Positions 31,635-40,506 of a stretch of 44,038 nucleotides of DNA are shown here, piece after piece (positions within the stretch are counted from its first letter, which is position 1; every line of letters starts with the position of its first letter). The DNA is from Porticoccaceae bacterium (GTDB lineage Bacteria; Pseudomonadota; Gammaproteobacteria; Pseudomonadales; Porticoccaceae): positions 1-44,038 of the forward strand of contig JAQWIR010000018.1 of NCBI GenBank assembly GCA_029248755.1. Direction: 5' to 3'. The notes under the pieces were generated by a model. That model was not told where the DNA came from and did not search any database. It saw only the letters and a program-made list of their open reading frames with translations. A program made the translations under genes and the position numbers.

Positions 31635-32735
31635 ATGCAATTTGATTTTGACTCGATAGTTATTGGGGCTGGCGTAATTGGGCTAGCAGTTGCTAATGCT
31701 TTGGCTAATTCCGGGCGTTCAGTTCTTGTTGTAGAGCAAGAGGACGGAATCGGGACTGGTATTAGTTCACGAAATAGTGAAGTTATTCACGCGGGGATCT
31801 ACTACCCACATGGGAGCCTTAAGAGGCGTCTGTGCGTTGAAGGGAAAACCCTTTTGGTGAATCATTGTCGGTCTCATCATGTTAACTTTAAGCTGCTTGG
31901 CAAGTTAATAGTCGCCACAAATGAGGCTCAAGAAAATATATTGCCGACCATATATGAAAATGGTATTCGTAATGGGGTATCTGATTTAAGAATAGTCTCC
32001 GGACAAGACTTAAATGATTTAGAGATGAATTTGAGAGCTAGAAGTGCAATATTTTCTCCATCAACTGGTGTTGTTGACAGCCACGGATTTATGCTGTCTT
32101 TGCAGGGCTGTATTGAAAGACAAGGTGGAATTTTAGTTTTTAGAAGTCCTGTTACTAAAATAACTAAGCTTGATTATGGTTTTTCCTTAGTGGTCGGAGG
32201 TGATGAAGTCACAGAAATCACTTCGAGGGAAGTAATTAATAGCTCGGGATTTTCATCTCAAGGATTAAGCGAAAAGATCACTAAAATTAAAAAAAATTCA
32301 ATTCCAATTTCACGATATTGCAAAGGCACATATTTTAGTCTTGGATGTGAATCACCCTTTTCGAAATTGATCTATCCGATACCTAATGATGCTGGGCTTG
32401 GGATTCACTTAACTCTTGATTTAGCAGGGCGAGCAAAATTTGGGCCCGATACAGAATGGGTAGAGCGTCCTGAATATAATGTTGATGAGGCTCGCAGAGA
32501 TATGTTTTATGCAGCGATAAAAGAATATTATCCATCTTTGGATAAATATAATTTGCTTCCTGATTATGTCGGCGTTAGGCCTAAGGTTGTTCGGAGAGGT
32601 GAGCCCGCCTCTGATTTCATTATTCAGTTTGGGTCTGACCATGGTCTAAATGGTTATGTCGCCCTCTATGGCATGGAGTCGCCGGGGTTAACTGCTTCGT
32701 TAGCGATTGGGAAGTATGTTGAATCGAAATTGTAG
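31635..32735 (+). CDS. FAD-dependent oxidoreductase, LhgO-like
   Basis: A 366-residue flavoprotein of the DAO fold. FAD-binding GAGVIG (Gly11 to Gly16) is followed by the VEQED acidic strand end and by SRNSEVIHAGIYYP, a hallmark of L-2-hydroxyglutarate oxidase relatives. Family members oxidise L-2-hydroxy acids. Inside a nucleotide-sugar block the substrate may instead be a sugar or a hydroxy acid derived from one; the true substrate is unknown. It is followed after 27 bases by an SDR, an RmlC-type epimerase and a cytidylyltransferase, with which it may share a pathway. Confidence 0.75.
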   Translation: MQFDFDSIVIGAGVIGLAVANALANSGRSVLVVEQEDGIGTGISSRNSEVIHAGIYYPHGSLKRRLCVEGKTLLVNHCRSHHVNFKLLGKLIVATNEAQENILPTIYENGIRNGVSDLRIVSGQDLNDLEMNLRARSAIFSPSTGVVDSHGFMLSLQGCIERQGGILVFRSPVTKITKLDYGFSLVVGGDEVTEITSREVINSSGFSSQGLSEKITKIKKNSIPISRYCKGTYFSLGCESPFSKLIYPIPNDAGLGIHLTLDLAGRAKFGPDTEWVERPEYNVDEARRDMFYAAIKEYYPSLDKYNLLPDYVGVRPKVVRRGEPASDFIIQFGSDHGLNGYVALYGMESPGLTASLAIGKYVESKL

Positions 32736-32762
32736 CTTAATTTAAAAATAAAAGGAGAAAAA

Positions 32763-33818
32763 ATGAAAATCTTAGTGACAGGAAATCTTGGGTATATCGG
32801 ACCAGCAGTACTAAAAGCCCTCAGAGTAGCATATCCCTCTTCAGAGTTGGTTGGAATGGACTTGGGGTTTTTTGCACATTGCTTTACTGGCGTACCAGTG
32901 TCCCCAGATCTTGTTCTTGACCGTCAAATCTATAAAGATGTAAGGGCAATAACTGATTCTGATCTAGCTGGCTTTGACGCTGTTATTCAGCTTGCTGCCG
33001 TAAGCAATGATCCTATGGGAGATAAATTTGCAGTTGTTACAGACGAAATAAATTGTCAGTCTAGTTTGAAGATTGCTCGTGCGGCTAAAAGAGTAGGAGT
33101 AAAGAGTTATGTTTTCGCATCCAGCTGTAGCGTTTATGGGGCGGCATCAAAATATCCAAAAAAAGAAAACGATGAATTAAATCCTTTGACGGCCTATGCG
33201 AAATCTAAGATTGATACTGAGATAGGTCTAGAGCAGCTGGCTGGTGATAGTTTTACTATTACTTGTTTGAGATTTGCGACCGCTTGTGGATTTTCAGCTA
33301 GAACACGACTGGATCTTGTTTTAAATGATTTTGTTGCGGGAGCAGTATCTAGTGGGGTAATTGATATATTGAGTGACGGAACTCCTTGGAGGCCTCTAAT
33401 ACATATAGACGATATGGCCAGAGCTATCGACTGGGCCGTTACTCGTCGTGCTAGCAATGGTGGAGATATGCTGGTGGTGAATGCAGGAAGTGACGAATGG
33501 AATTATCAAGTAAAAGATTTAGCAAATGCGGTCGCACAGGTAATTCCAGGAACTGACGTCAATCTAAATTTAAACGCAGTGCCCGATAAAAGATCCTATC
33601 AGGTAGATTTTGGAAAGTTTCGAATTTTGGCACCTAATCATCAGCCAGAGGTCTCTTTATTGGATGCCGTGCGAGGTTTATATAAAGGTCTAAATGATAT
33701 GAACTTTTCTGACAAAGACTTCAGAACGTCTCAGCTCATAAGGTTGAATACGCTTAATGCGCATATTGTCAGTGGCCGCTTGAGTAGTGGGTTAACTTGG
33801 CAAGAGAAATTTCTTTGA
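32763..33818 (+). CDS. Extended SDR, nucleotide-sugar epimerase/dehydratase
   Basis: A 351-residue extended SDR. The Rossmann motif is TGNLGYIG (Gly7, Gly10, Gly13). LAAVSNDPMG, ASSCSVYG and YAKSK (Tyr145, Lys149) give the Ser-Tyr-Lys set. The residues around SSCSVYG look like an epimerase or reductase rather than a 4,6-dehydratase (no Asp-Glu pair). An AAAGGAG site precedes the ATG. By position it may act on a CDP-linked sugar. Confidence 0.8.
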   Translation: MKILVTGNLGYIGPAVLKALRVAYPSSELVGMDLGFFAHCFTGVPVSPDLVLDRQIYKDVRAITDSDLAGFDAVIQLAAVSNDPMGDKFAVVTDEINCQSSLKIARAAKRVGVKSYVFASSCSVYGAASKYPKKENDELNPLTAYAKSKIDTEIGLEQLAGDSFTITCLRFATACGFSARTRLDLVLNDFVAGAVSSGVIDILSDGTPWRPLIHIDDMARAIDWAVTRRASNGGDMLVVNAGSDEWNYQVKDLANAVAQVIPGTDVNLNLNAVPDKRSYQVDFGKFRILAPNHQPEVSLLDAVRGLYKGLNDMNFSDKDFRTSQLIRLNTLNAHIVSGRLSSGLTWQEKFL

Positions 33819-33830
33819 GGGAATGATGAT

Positions 33831-34361
33831 ATGAATTTTAAAGAAACGGAAATACAAGGTTTATATTTAGTAGATTTGCAGCAAATTTCAGATGACAGAG
33901 GTTTTTTTGCCAGAGCTTTTTGTAAAGAAGAGTTTGCCGAAATTGGCCTGGAGTCGGAAGTACTACAGGCTAATATGTCCTTTAGTAAGAATGCTGGGAC
34001 TCTGAGGGGGATGCACTATCAGAAGAATCCTTATCAGGAGACCAAGTTAATAAGATGCATACGAGGTTCTATTTACGATGTCGTAATTGATTTGAGAAAG
34101 GACTCACCATCATATGGCGATTGGTATGGGGTAGAACTTAATGATAAAAATAGGACAGCTCTGATGGTTCCCAAAGACTTTGCACATGGGTTCATTACTT
34201 TGCAAGACGATACAGAAGTAATGTACCTCGTTAGTCAAAGTTATGTTCCTGGAGCGGAAATGGGTATTCGATGGAATGATCCGAGATTTGCTATTTCTTG
34301 GCCAGTTGAACCTACAGTTATATCCTCTAAAGATGCTGAATTAGTAAATTTTAATGATTGA
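33831..34361 (+). CDS. RmlC-type 4-keto-6-deoxyhexose 3,5-epimerase
   Basis: A 176-residue cupin of full RmlC length. It has DDRGFFARAF, RGMHYQ with the catalytic His62, the conserved RGSIYDVVIDLRKDSP strand, PKDFAHGFITL and the Tyr-containing MYLVSQSYVPGAE. In classical loci it converts dTDP-4-keto-6-deoxyglucose. Here no rmlA or rmlB is present and the next gene is a CTP-dependent glucose-1-phosphate cytidylyltransferase, so the substrate is probably CDP-linked, as for AscC in ascarylose synthesis. Confidence 0.9.
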   Translation: MNFKETEIQGLYLVDLQQISDDRGFFARAFCKEEFAEIGLESEVLQANMSFSKNAGTLRGMHYQKNPYQETKLIRCIRGSIYDVVIDLRKDSPSYGDWYGVELNDKNRTALMVPKDFAHGFITLQDDTEVMYLVSQSYVPGAEMGIRWNDPRFAISWPVEPTVISSKDAELVNFND

Positions 34362-34412
34362 TCGCGGTTACTCGTTGTTATTTGGATATTAACTCAATGC
34401 AGGCGGTGTAAA

Positions 34413-35174
34413 ATGAAAGTAGTTATTCTTGCGGGCGGTTTCGGAACCCGCTTAGGTGAGCTCACTGATGTAATTCCGAAGCCTATGGTAACGATAGGAG
34501 ACAGGCCCATTCTTTGGCATATTATGAATCATTACGCAAAATTTGGTTACAACGAGTTTGTACTAGCTCTAGGGTATAAAGCTAGTTTAGTTAAAGACTA
34601 TTTTTTGAATATTGGGACCACGGACTCGGACTTTACAATTTCTTTGGACACAGGCTCTCTAGTTTGGCACAAGAGGGCTGGGGTGAATTGGAAAGTGACA
34701 CTAATCGATACTGGGCTCGAAAGTATGACAGGTGGTCGACTTGGAAGGTTAAAGGAATTCTTGGGTGATCAAACGTTTATGCTTACTTATGGCGATGGCC
34801 TTAGTAATGTGAATATTAGAGATTTGGTAAATAGTCATAAAAGGGCAAAAAAATTAGTAACAGTCACAACAGTGCATCCGGCAGCCAGATTTGGAGAGCT
34901 TGAAATAACCAATAATGAGGTTATTTCATTCCAGGAAAAGCCCCAAACAACGCAGGGCTGGATCAACGGCGGATATTTTGTGATGGAGCCCGCTTTTCTA
35001 GATTTTATAGATTCTGACAGTACTATCTTGGAAAAGGAGCCGCTTGAGCAAGCTGCTCGAGATAGACAACTTAATGCATTCCATCACGAGGGGTTTTGGC
35101 AATGTATGGATTCTCTAAAAGATAGAAACCTTTTAAACAATTTATGGAATAGCGGGGACGCTCCATGGAAATAA
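34413..35174 (+). CDS. rfbF: Glucose-1-phosphate cytidylyltransferase
   Basis: Joins CTP and glucose-1-phosphate to CDP-glucose, the entry to CDP-linked dideoxy and deoxy sugars. 253 residues, as in RfbF/DdhA. The signature AGGFGTRLGELTDVIPKPM (about 7-25), GYKASLVKDYF, the RfbF-specific DTGLESMTGGRLGRL, and TYGDGLSNVNI are all present, as are ARFGEL, QEKP, and GGYFVMEP. Its 3' end overlaps the next SDR by 10 bases. The usual partner dehydratase (RfbG/DdhB) is not recognisable nearby. Confidence 0.93.
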   Translation: MKVVILAGGFGTRLGELTDVIPKPMVTIGDRPILWHIMNHYAKFGYNEFVLALGYKASLVKDYFLNIGTTDSDFTISLDTGSLVWHKRAGVNWKVTLIDTGLESMTGGRLGRLKEFLGDQTFMLTYGDGLSNVNIRDLVNSHKRAKKLVTVTTVHPAARFGELEITNNEVISFQEKPQTTQGWINGGYFVMEPAFLDFIDSDSTILEKEPLEQAARDRQLNAFHHEGFWQCMDSLKDRNLLNNLWNSGDAPWK

Positions 35175-36085
35175 ATAAACGACCTAAAATTTTAGTTGTA
35201 GGGGGTTCCGGATTCATTGGAGGAGCCATTGTTCGACATGCTGTTAGCAGAGGTTGGGATGTGCATAGCCTTGGCTTATCTATTCCCTCACAAGAAAGTC
35301 AGCTTGAAAATGTGCATTACTTGCAAGCTGACATAAGAGCTGTTGAGACTTTAGAAGCAATCTCATCCATGGAGTATGAATATGTGGTTAACACAGGTGG
35401 TTACATTAATCACATTCCATTTTTTGACGGAGGTAATGCCGTCGTGGATGCTCATTTTAGTGGTGTTATAAATCTTGTTAACAGTATTAATAGGACAAAA
35501 CTTGTGAGATTTGTAAATATTGGAAGTAGCGATGAGTACGGAGACGCAAGCGCCCCTCAGAGTGAATCTTTGCGTGAGTCCCCAATTTCACCATATTCGT
35601 TTGCCAAGACAGCTGCCTCGCATTTTCTACAAATGCTCTACAGGACTGAAGGATTCCCATCAGTAACCCTTCGCTTATTTCTATGCTACGGTCCTGGTCA
35701 AGATAAACATCGGTTCCTTCCCTATTTAATTTCACAGTGTCTAGAGGATAGTGAAATTGAGACCTCAGCCGGAGAGCAATTTCGCGATTATTGTTATATA
35801 GATGATGTGGTGGAGGGTGTTTTTTGCGCGCTAGAAAAGACCGAAGCGGTTGGAAATATTTACAATATTGCCTCTGGACGGCCTATTGCGATAAAAAATG
35901 TCGTTAAGAAGGTTGTGGAAATTTTGAAATCAGGCAAACCAAATTTTGGAGCTGTCGGTTATCGATCGGGCGAAAATATGTCCTTATACGCTGATGTGCG
36001 TAAAGCGGAACATGAACTTGGCTGGGTTGCAAAAACCAGCTTAGATGAAGGTATGGTTAAAACTATTGAGTACTACTCGAGATGA
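35165..36085 (+). CDS. Extended SDR, CDP-abequose-synthase-like reductase/epimerase
   Basis: A 306-residue SDR with GGSGFIGGAIV, the catalytic region IGSSDEYGDA, and YSFAK (Tyr144, Lys148). The plan and the NTGGYINHIPFFDGG segment resemble RfbJ-type CDP-4-keto sugar reductases and tyvelose/abequose enzymes. It probably gives the final CDP-sugar. An alternative 4,6-dehydratase role cannot be excluded, because SSDEYG places acidic residues near the dehydratase triad position. Coupled to rfbF by a 10-base overlap. Confidence 0.8.
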   Translation: MEINKRPKILVVGGSGFIGGAIVRHAVSRGWDVHSLGLSIPSQESQLENVHYLQADIRAVETLEAISSMEYEYVVNTGGYINHIPFFDGGNAVVDAHFSGVINLVNSINRTKLVRFVNIGSSDEYGDASAPQSESLRESPISPYSFAKTAASHFLQMLYRTEGFPSVTLRLFLCYGPGQDKHRFLPYLISQCLEDSEIETSAGEQFRDYCYIDDVVEGVFCALEKTEAVGNIYNIASGRPIAIKNVVKKVVEILKSGKPNFGAVGYRSGENMSLYADVRKAEHELGWVAKTSLDEGMVKTIEYYSR

Positions 36086-37029
36086 TTGAGAAACCATGTA
36101 TCACAGTTGTTATGAGCGCTTTCAACGCAGAAGGAGAAATATCAGAGGCAATTGAGAGTATTCTTGCTCAAACCTATTCGGATTTTAAATTTATTATTGT
36201 CAATAATTGTTCATCGGACAGCACGGCGGAAATTATTAATAGCTATGCAAAAGTAGATTCGAGAATTACAACTGTCCACCTAAGTCAACCAGGAACTTAT
36301 ATTGATGGGAGAAATGCGGGTATTGCTCTTGTAACTACAGACTGGTTTGCAGTGATGGATGCAGATGATGTGGCAGAACCAGAGCGTCTAAGCATACAGC
36401 ATAAATATATCACTTTAAAAGGCGAGCATGTGGCTGTTTTTGGAACCTGGGCTACTGTGATTAGTGGTAAAGGTGATAAGTTAGGAAAAATGAAAATGGG
36501 TCCAGTAACAGAGTCACAGTTCCATTCTTTGTTTTCTAAAAACGAGGCTATTGTGCCACTTGATCCATCAACTATTATAAAAAAAGATATATTTCTCCTT
36601 TCAGGTGGTTATCGTGCTGAAGCGGTTCCAGCGGCTGATCTTGATCTGTGGTATCGAATTGCAGAGATTGGCGGCATTATTCAAATAATACCTGAGCTGT
36701 TGATGCAATACAGGATTCACGGTGGTTCCACATCAGTTAGACAATCAATGTTACAAAGGCTTAAAACCCATTATATTAACTTTAATATGAGAAGAAGACG
36801 GTCTGGTATGCATGAGTTAACGTGGGATCAATACAACTCTCAAATTTGGACGAAGTGGACATATAGACTGCCGCGAAGAAGAAATGACTATGGGTTGGTT
36901 TTTTACAAATTTGCAGGCTTTTCCTATTCCAATGGATCTTACCTGAAACTATTTTTGTATCTCAGTCTATCTTTTTTGTTCAAACCAGTGCATGTAATTA
37001 AAAACGTGATTAAACAGAAGATGAATTGA
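36082..37029 (+). CDS. Glycosyltransferase family 2
   Basis: A GT-A fold transferase of 315 residues. ITVVMSAFNAEGEISEAIESIL opens the protein; NNCSSDSTAEII follows, then the DxD motif DADD (Asp93, Asp95), and a late LDLWYRIAEIGG block with the ED-like Asp. The C-terminal 50 residues are hydrophobic and basic, suggesting membrane association. An ATGA overlap with the preceding SDR gene suggests it may transfer the CDP-sugar made just upstream; that is inference from order. Confidence 0.87.
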   Translation: MIEKPCITVVMSAFNAEGEISEAIESILAQTYSDFKFIIVNNCSSDSTAEIINSYAKVDSRITTVHLSQPGTYIDGRNAGIALVTTDWFAVMDADDVAEPERLSIQHKYITLKGEHVAVFGTWATVISGKGDKLGKMKMGPVTESQFHSLFSKNEAIVPLDPSTIIKKDIFLLSGGYRAEAVPAADLDLWYRIAEIGGIIQIIPELLMQYRIHGGSTSVRQSMLQRLKTHYINFNMRRRRSGMHELTWDQYNSQIWTKWTYRLPRRRNDYGLVFYKFAGFSYSNGSYLKLFLYLSLSFLFKPVHVIKNVIKQKMN

Positions 37030-37043
37030 AATTTAGGGGATGT

Positions 37044-37760
37044 ATGACAAAAAGTAAATCACTTGTAAAAAGGGTTTTACCCGCTCTTGCTCAACTATTG
37101 TCTAAGGAAGGAGTAGTATTCCTGCCAGTTCGTAATTTTAATTTATTACCTGAAGAAAATATTGGTCGAGATATCGATATGGCAATATTGCGCTCGGATA
37201 CAAAAAAATGGGAGCGGATGATTGCTGGTGTCGCGAGTCAACTTGGACTTGAAGTATTTTGGGGGCGCAATTACAAGTATTGCAGACAAATTCATTTGAT
37301 CGATGAGGATGGCTCAGAATTGGAAATCGATCTGTTGCCTCGGTTTTTTTGGAGGGGGATAGAATGGCTTGATGAAAAGGATGTAATATCTTCAAGCGTT
37401 GTGCATCGGGGTTTTGTTATGAAGCCGTTAGAGAAGCACGAATTCCTAATAACTTTTAATCACTCTTATCTCCATGGGGGCTTCTATCCAGACAAGTACC
37501 ATAATCGACTGATTCAGATATACAATCAAGATCCTAGAGCAATAGTCGAATTAATGGAATATGTGTATGGGAAAAAAGATTCTCAGGTTATTGTTAGAAT
37601 GATGTTAGATCACGATCAACGGGGTTTGAATAAGATAAATCGTCAAGTGCGTATTCGTTGCCTGATTCGCGCACTCTTTAGGGATGGTGTGGGTGTCTTG
37701 TCTGGATTTCTTTCGAGTTATGCTTATGATTATTATTTAAAACTAAGCCATAAAACATAA
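37044..37760 (+). CDS. Nucleotidyltransferase-fold protein of polysaccharide loci
   Basis: A 238-residue protein of uncertain role. The segment GRDIDMAI (Asp43, Asp45) and a later strand ELEIDLLPRFFWRG (Asp96) fit the three-carboxylate plan of the pol-beta-like nucleotidyltransferase fold. The usual upstream Gly-Ser motif is not obvious (FLPVRNF instead). The second half is helical. It sits between a glycosyltransferase and wzx. ATG 37044 has AGGGGA close before it; a TTG at 37026 is also in frame and overlaps the upstream stop. Function unknown. Confidence 0.65.
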   Translation: MTKSKSLVKRVLPALAQLLSKEGVVFLPVRNFNLLPEENIGRDIDMAILRSDTKKWERMIAGVASQLGLEVFWGRNYKYCRQIHLIDEDGSELEIDLLPRFFWRGIEWLDEKDVISSSVVHRGFVMKPLEKHEFLITFNHSYLHGGFYPDKYHNRLIQIYNQDPRAIVELMEYVYGKKDSQVIVRMMLDHDQRGLNKINRQVRIRCLIRALFRDGVGVLSGFLSSYAYDYYLKLSHKT

Positions 37761-38999
37761 ATGGTGACTAAAAATAACGTAATTTTTTCTTCAGTTACCA
37801 TTCCTATTGCAGAGCAGGGTCTCGCTAGCGCAGGGACATTTCTATTTATCCTGATTGGCGCAAAAGTTTTAGGTATTGAGGAATTTGGGCTAGTAGCACT
37901 CCTGTTTAATGTGATTATGACGTTCTCAACACTTATTTTTGCATTGGTACTATTGCCAATATCATCGAGCAAAGATGAATTCGCTAGTCCAGATCAAGTT
38001 GCAACACATTCATTATCGATGCTTTTAGTTCTCTCACTCGCCGCAGTACCAATTCTGTCATTGGCTCTATTTTTATTGGTGCCGGTCAATATTAATGCTG
38101 GAAATGAGGTATACATCATGCTGGTTGCATGGGGGCACCTACATTTCACGTTCGAAGTCCTTCGATGGCTAGTTATCCGATATGGCGATCTTAAAGTATG
38201 TCTGATGAGTAGTGCCATACGATGGGTGGGGTTTTTCACAGCACTAGCATTTTGCGAGGGTCAATATGAAAGTTTTTCTTGGAAATCGTATATCTTGCTC
38301 AATTCGCTAATGATGATTATTTGGATTTTGGTGGTTGGTCGGCACTTAGTAAAAGTCTTAGATTTGTCAAAGTTTAAAATTACTATTGATCTAGTTCAAT
38401 TGAAGGCTGCTTTACCATTAACATCTTTTACACTAGCAAAAATTACATTCAACTATGGTGTAATTTCTCTTATTCTAAGATTTTGGAATTTGGAAGTCAT
38501 TGCGGCACTGCAGGCCTTCAAAAGCATCGCGAATGTATTTGGAACAATTTCTCAGGTCATCGATAATCACCTTACGGCATTTTTGGCTCGCACAAAGCGG
38601 GCTTTGGAAATATCAACCAGAGCAATAATGTTGACTATTAGCGTATGTGTAATATTGTTGATTTCGGCCCATATGGCTAAAGACGTTGTAACGCCAATAA
38701 TATTAGATCAGACTTATTTACCTTATTCATCTTTTTTTGTTTTAGCTTTGTATGGATCTCTTCTGCAGTTAGTTATTCGTCCTTTTGCTACCAAAGTTAG
38801 ACTAGAGCGCGATAGCAAAGCATTTTATGCTGCAATTCCAGTTATAGGCATGATATTTTTTCCGTTGATTGCTCTAAGTGGCGACAGTGAAGAGCTTTAT
38901 TTTTTGGTCTTCCTTGCTGAGAGTGCACCAATAGCCCTGTTAACTGTTTACTTGGTAAGGAAAGCATCTGCTCTAATGGATGCCGGCCATTTAAGGTGA
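37761..38999 (+). CDS. wzx: Wzx-type oligosaccharide flippase
   Basis: A 412-residue polytopic protein with about 12 hydrophobic segments spread evenly. It has the MATE/PST-like N-terminus of Wzx (GLASAGTFLFILIGAKVLGIEEFG), where a small-to-large pattern is followed by Glu-Phe-Gly. It moves undecaprenyl-PP-linked repeat units across the inner membrane. The ATG follows directly on the stop of the previous gene. Position before a Wzy-like polymerase supports the call; sequence similarity in this family is always low. Confidence 0.85.
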   Translation: MVTKNNVIFSSVTIPIAEQGLASAGTFLFILIGAKVLGIEEFGLVALLFNVIMTFSTLIFALVLLPISSSKDEFASPDQVATHSLSMLLVLSLAAVPILSLALFLLVPVNINAGNEVYIMLVAWGHLHFTFEVLRWLVIRYGDLKVCLMSSAIRWVGFFTALAFCEGQYESFSWKSYILLNSLMMIIWILVVGRHLVKVLDLSKFKITIDLVQLKAALPLTSFTLAKITFNYGVISLILRFWNLEVIAALQAFKSIANVFGTISQVIDNHLTAFLARTKRALEISTRAIMLTISVCVILLISAHMAKDVVTPIILDQTYLPYSSFFVLALYGSLLQLVIRPFATKVRLERDSKAFYAAIPVIGMIFFPLIALSGDSEELYFLVFLAESAPIALLTVYLVRKASALMDAGHLR

Positions 39000-39039
39000 A
39001 TTACGTAAACAGAATAAGAGTGGTTGGAGCCAGAACAAG

Positions 39040-40485
39040 ATGACAAATAAATCCTTTGTGATTACGCGCGCACTTTATATTGCAGCATTGTTAATTTCCT
39101 TAGTTTCATACACATTTTTTTCTTTGGGTTTTATTTTTGATTTTGCTTGGGAATTTGGCTGGATGGCACTTTTATTCCAGACAGTTTTTTGGATAGCGCT
39201 AGGTGTCCGATCTTTATATTCGAGTGTTCCTAGGTATGATGTTTTACTTTTTAATCTTGGCACTTTGCTTTTTATGGTCATTGATCCGTCATTGGTGGCC
39301 CTTACAGACGATGAATTTCCCACTGTTTGGACATTGATTAGCAATGAAGACTCGACGGGTAATCTCACAGGGATTGTTATTTCGATTTTTTCTATTGGTT
39401 TTCATTTGGGTAACTTTTTCAGTCATCCAACTGTGCCAGCGGATACCCAAAGGTTTGAAAGCTACTCTCGTTCAACCTTACTTCAATCATCGTGGATTTT
39501 ATTATTTTCAATTGCCCTAGCTATTGGTGCCTTTTTTATTAGTGTCCAAAGTTTGACCATTGACGGCATGGCAGCGGTGCTGTTTGCAAGAAGCACGGGC
39601 AACGTTGCGTTTGCTACTGCCGGTCTGGGTAACGAGAGTCCTTTTATTACTTTATTAGCCAGCTGTATTCCTGCTACTTCGCTGATCTGTTTTTCTTCTC
39701 TGGAAAAAGGCAAAGGTTTCAAGAACATAGTCCTACTTTTTTTTGCTGCCCTATTTATGATTCTTTTCATGTTGACCGGCGGTCGTAGTGTTATGGTTCT
39801 TATACTCTTAAGTTGTATGATTTTCTGGCTAGTAAAAAGTCACAAAAAACCTCGTTTATTCTATGTGGGTGGTGTCGCTACTATCTTATTTGTTGCATTG
39901 CTATTTCAAATCAACTTTAGAGATGATGCCTCGATTAGTGATAATGAAGTATTTAGATCTCCTCTAGAGGGGTTTGCTTTGAATAGAGAAATAGCGTTCA
40001 TTGTTGAAAGATTTGGGACGAAGGAAAAATTCACTAGTTCAGATTCACTATTCGTGAGATCTATTTCCCCATTACCGGAAACATTTGTGTTATTTTTCTC
40101 TAACCCTGTCCCGCGTATATTTTGGGAAAGCAAACCAATTGACTCCAGTTTCGGCCCCTATAATGTGCTCAGAACTGGAAGTAATGCGTTTGGGGCGAGC
40201 ACAAACGTAACGCCTACCATTCCAGGGCGATATTTTATGAAGTATGGGCTACCGGGAGTCATACAAATAGCAATTGTTTTCGGACTTGTCTGGGGTACTA
40301 TTAACAAGCAACTATTAAAAAGTAGTGGAAAATCAATAAGTCGAGTGCTTATCTTTTCGACATTGAGCGTAATAATGTTGCTGTCACTAAGGGACTTTAC
40401 TCCAGGCAAGTTTTACCCCGTATTGTTTTTAATACTACCTGCCGTTCTTGACCGTCTCAGATTGAAAAAAGTCATTAATCGATAA
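39040..40485 (+). CDS. wzy: Wzy-like O-antigen/capsule polymerase
   Basis: A 481-residue membrane protein with about 11-12 hydrophobic segments and two larger periplasmic loops. One (about 85-115) is rich in Asp/Glu; the other (about 290-390) is polar, with RSPLEGFALNRE and NPVPRIFWESKPIDSS, then a GRYFMKYG segment. This matches oligosaccharide-repeat-unit polymerases, in which a large late loop carries catalytic Arg residues. It joins repeat units in the periplasm with Wzz/Wzc control. It is the only polymerase candidate in the window. Confidence 0.82.
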   Translation: MTNKSFVITRALYIAALLISLVSYTFFSLGFIFDFAWEFGWMALLFQTVFWIALGVRSLYSSVPRYDVLLFNLGTLLFMVIDPSLVALTDDEFPTVWTLISNEDSTGNLTGIVISIFSIGFHLGNFFSHPTVPADTQRFESYSRSTLLQSSWILLFSIALAIGAFFISVQSLTIDGMAAVLFARSTGNVAFATAGLGNESPFITLLASCIPATSLICFSSLEKGKGFKNIVLLFFAALFMILFMLTGGRSVMVLILLSCMIFWLVKSHKKPRLFYVGGVATILFVALLFQINFRDDASISDNEVFRSPLEGFALNREIAFIVERFGTKEKFTSSDSLFVRSISPLPETFVLFFSNPVPRIFWESKPIDSSFGPYNVLRTGSNAFGASTNVTPTIPGRYFMKYGLPGVIQIAIVFGLVWGTINKQLLKSSGKSISRVLIFSTLSVIMLLSLRDFTPGKFYPVLFLILPAVLDRLRLKKVINR

Positions 40486-40506
40486 GGCCTCAACAAAAGG
40501 TATTTT

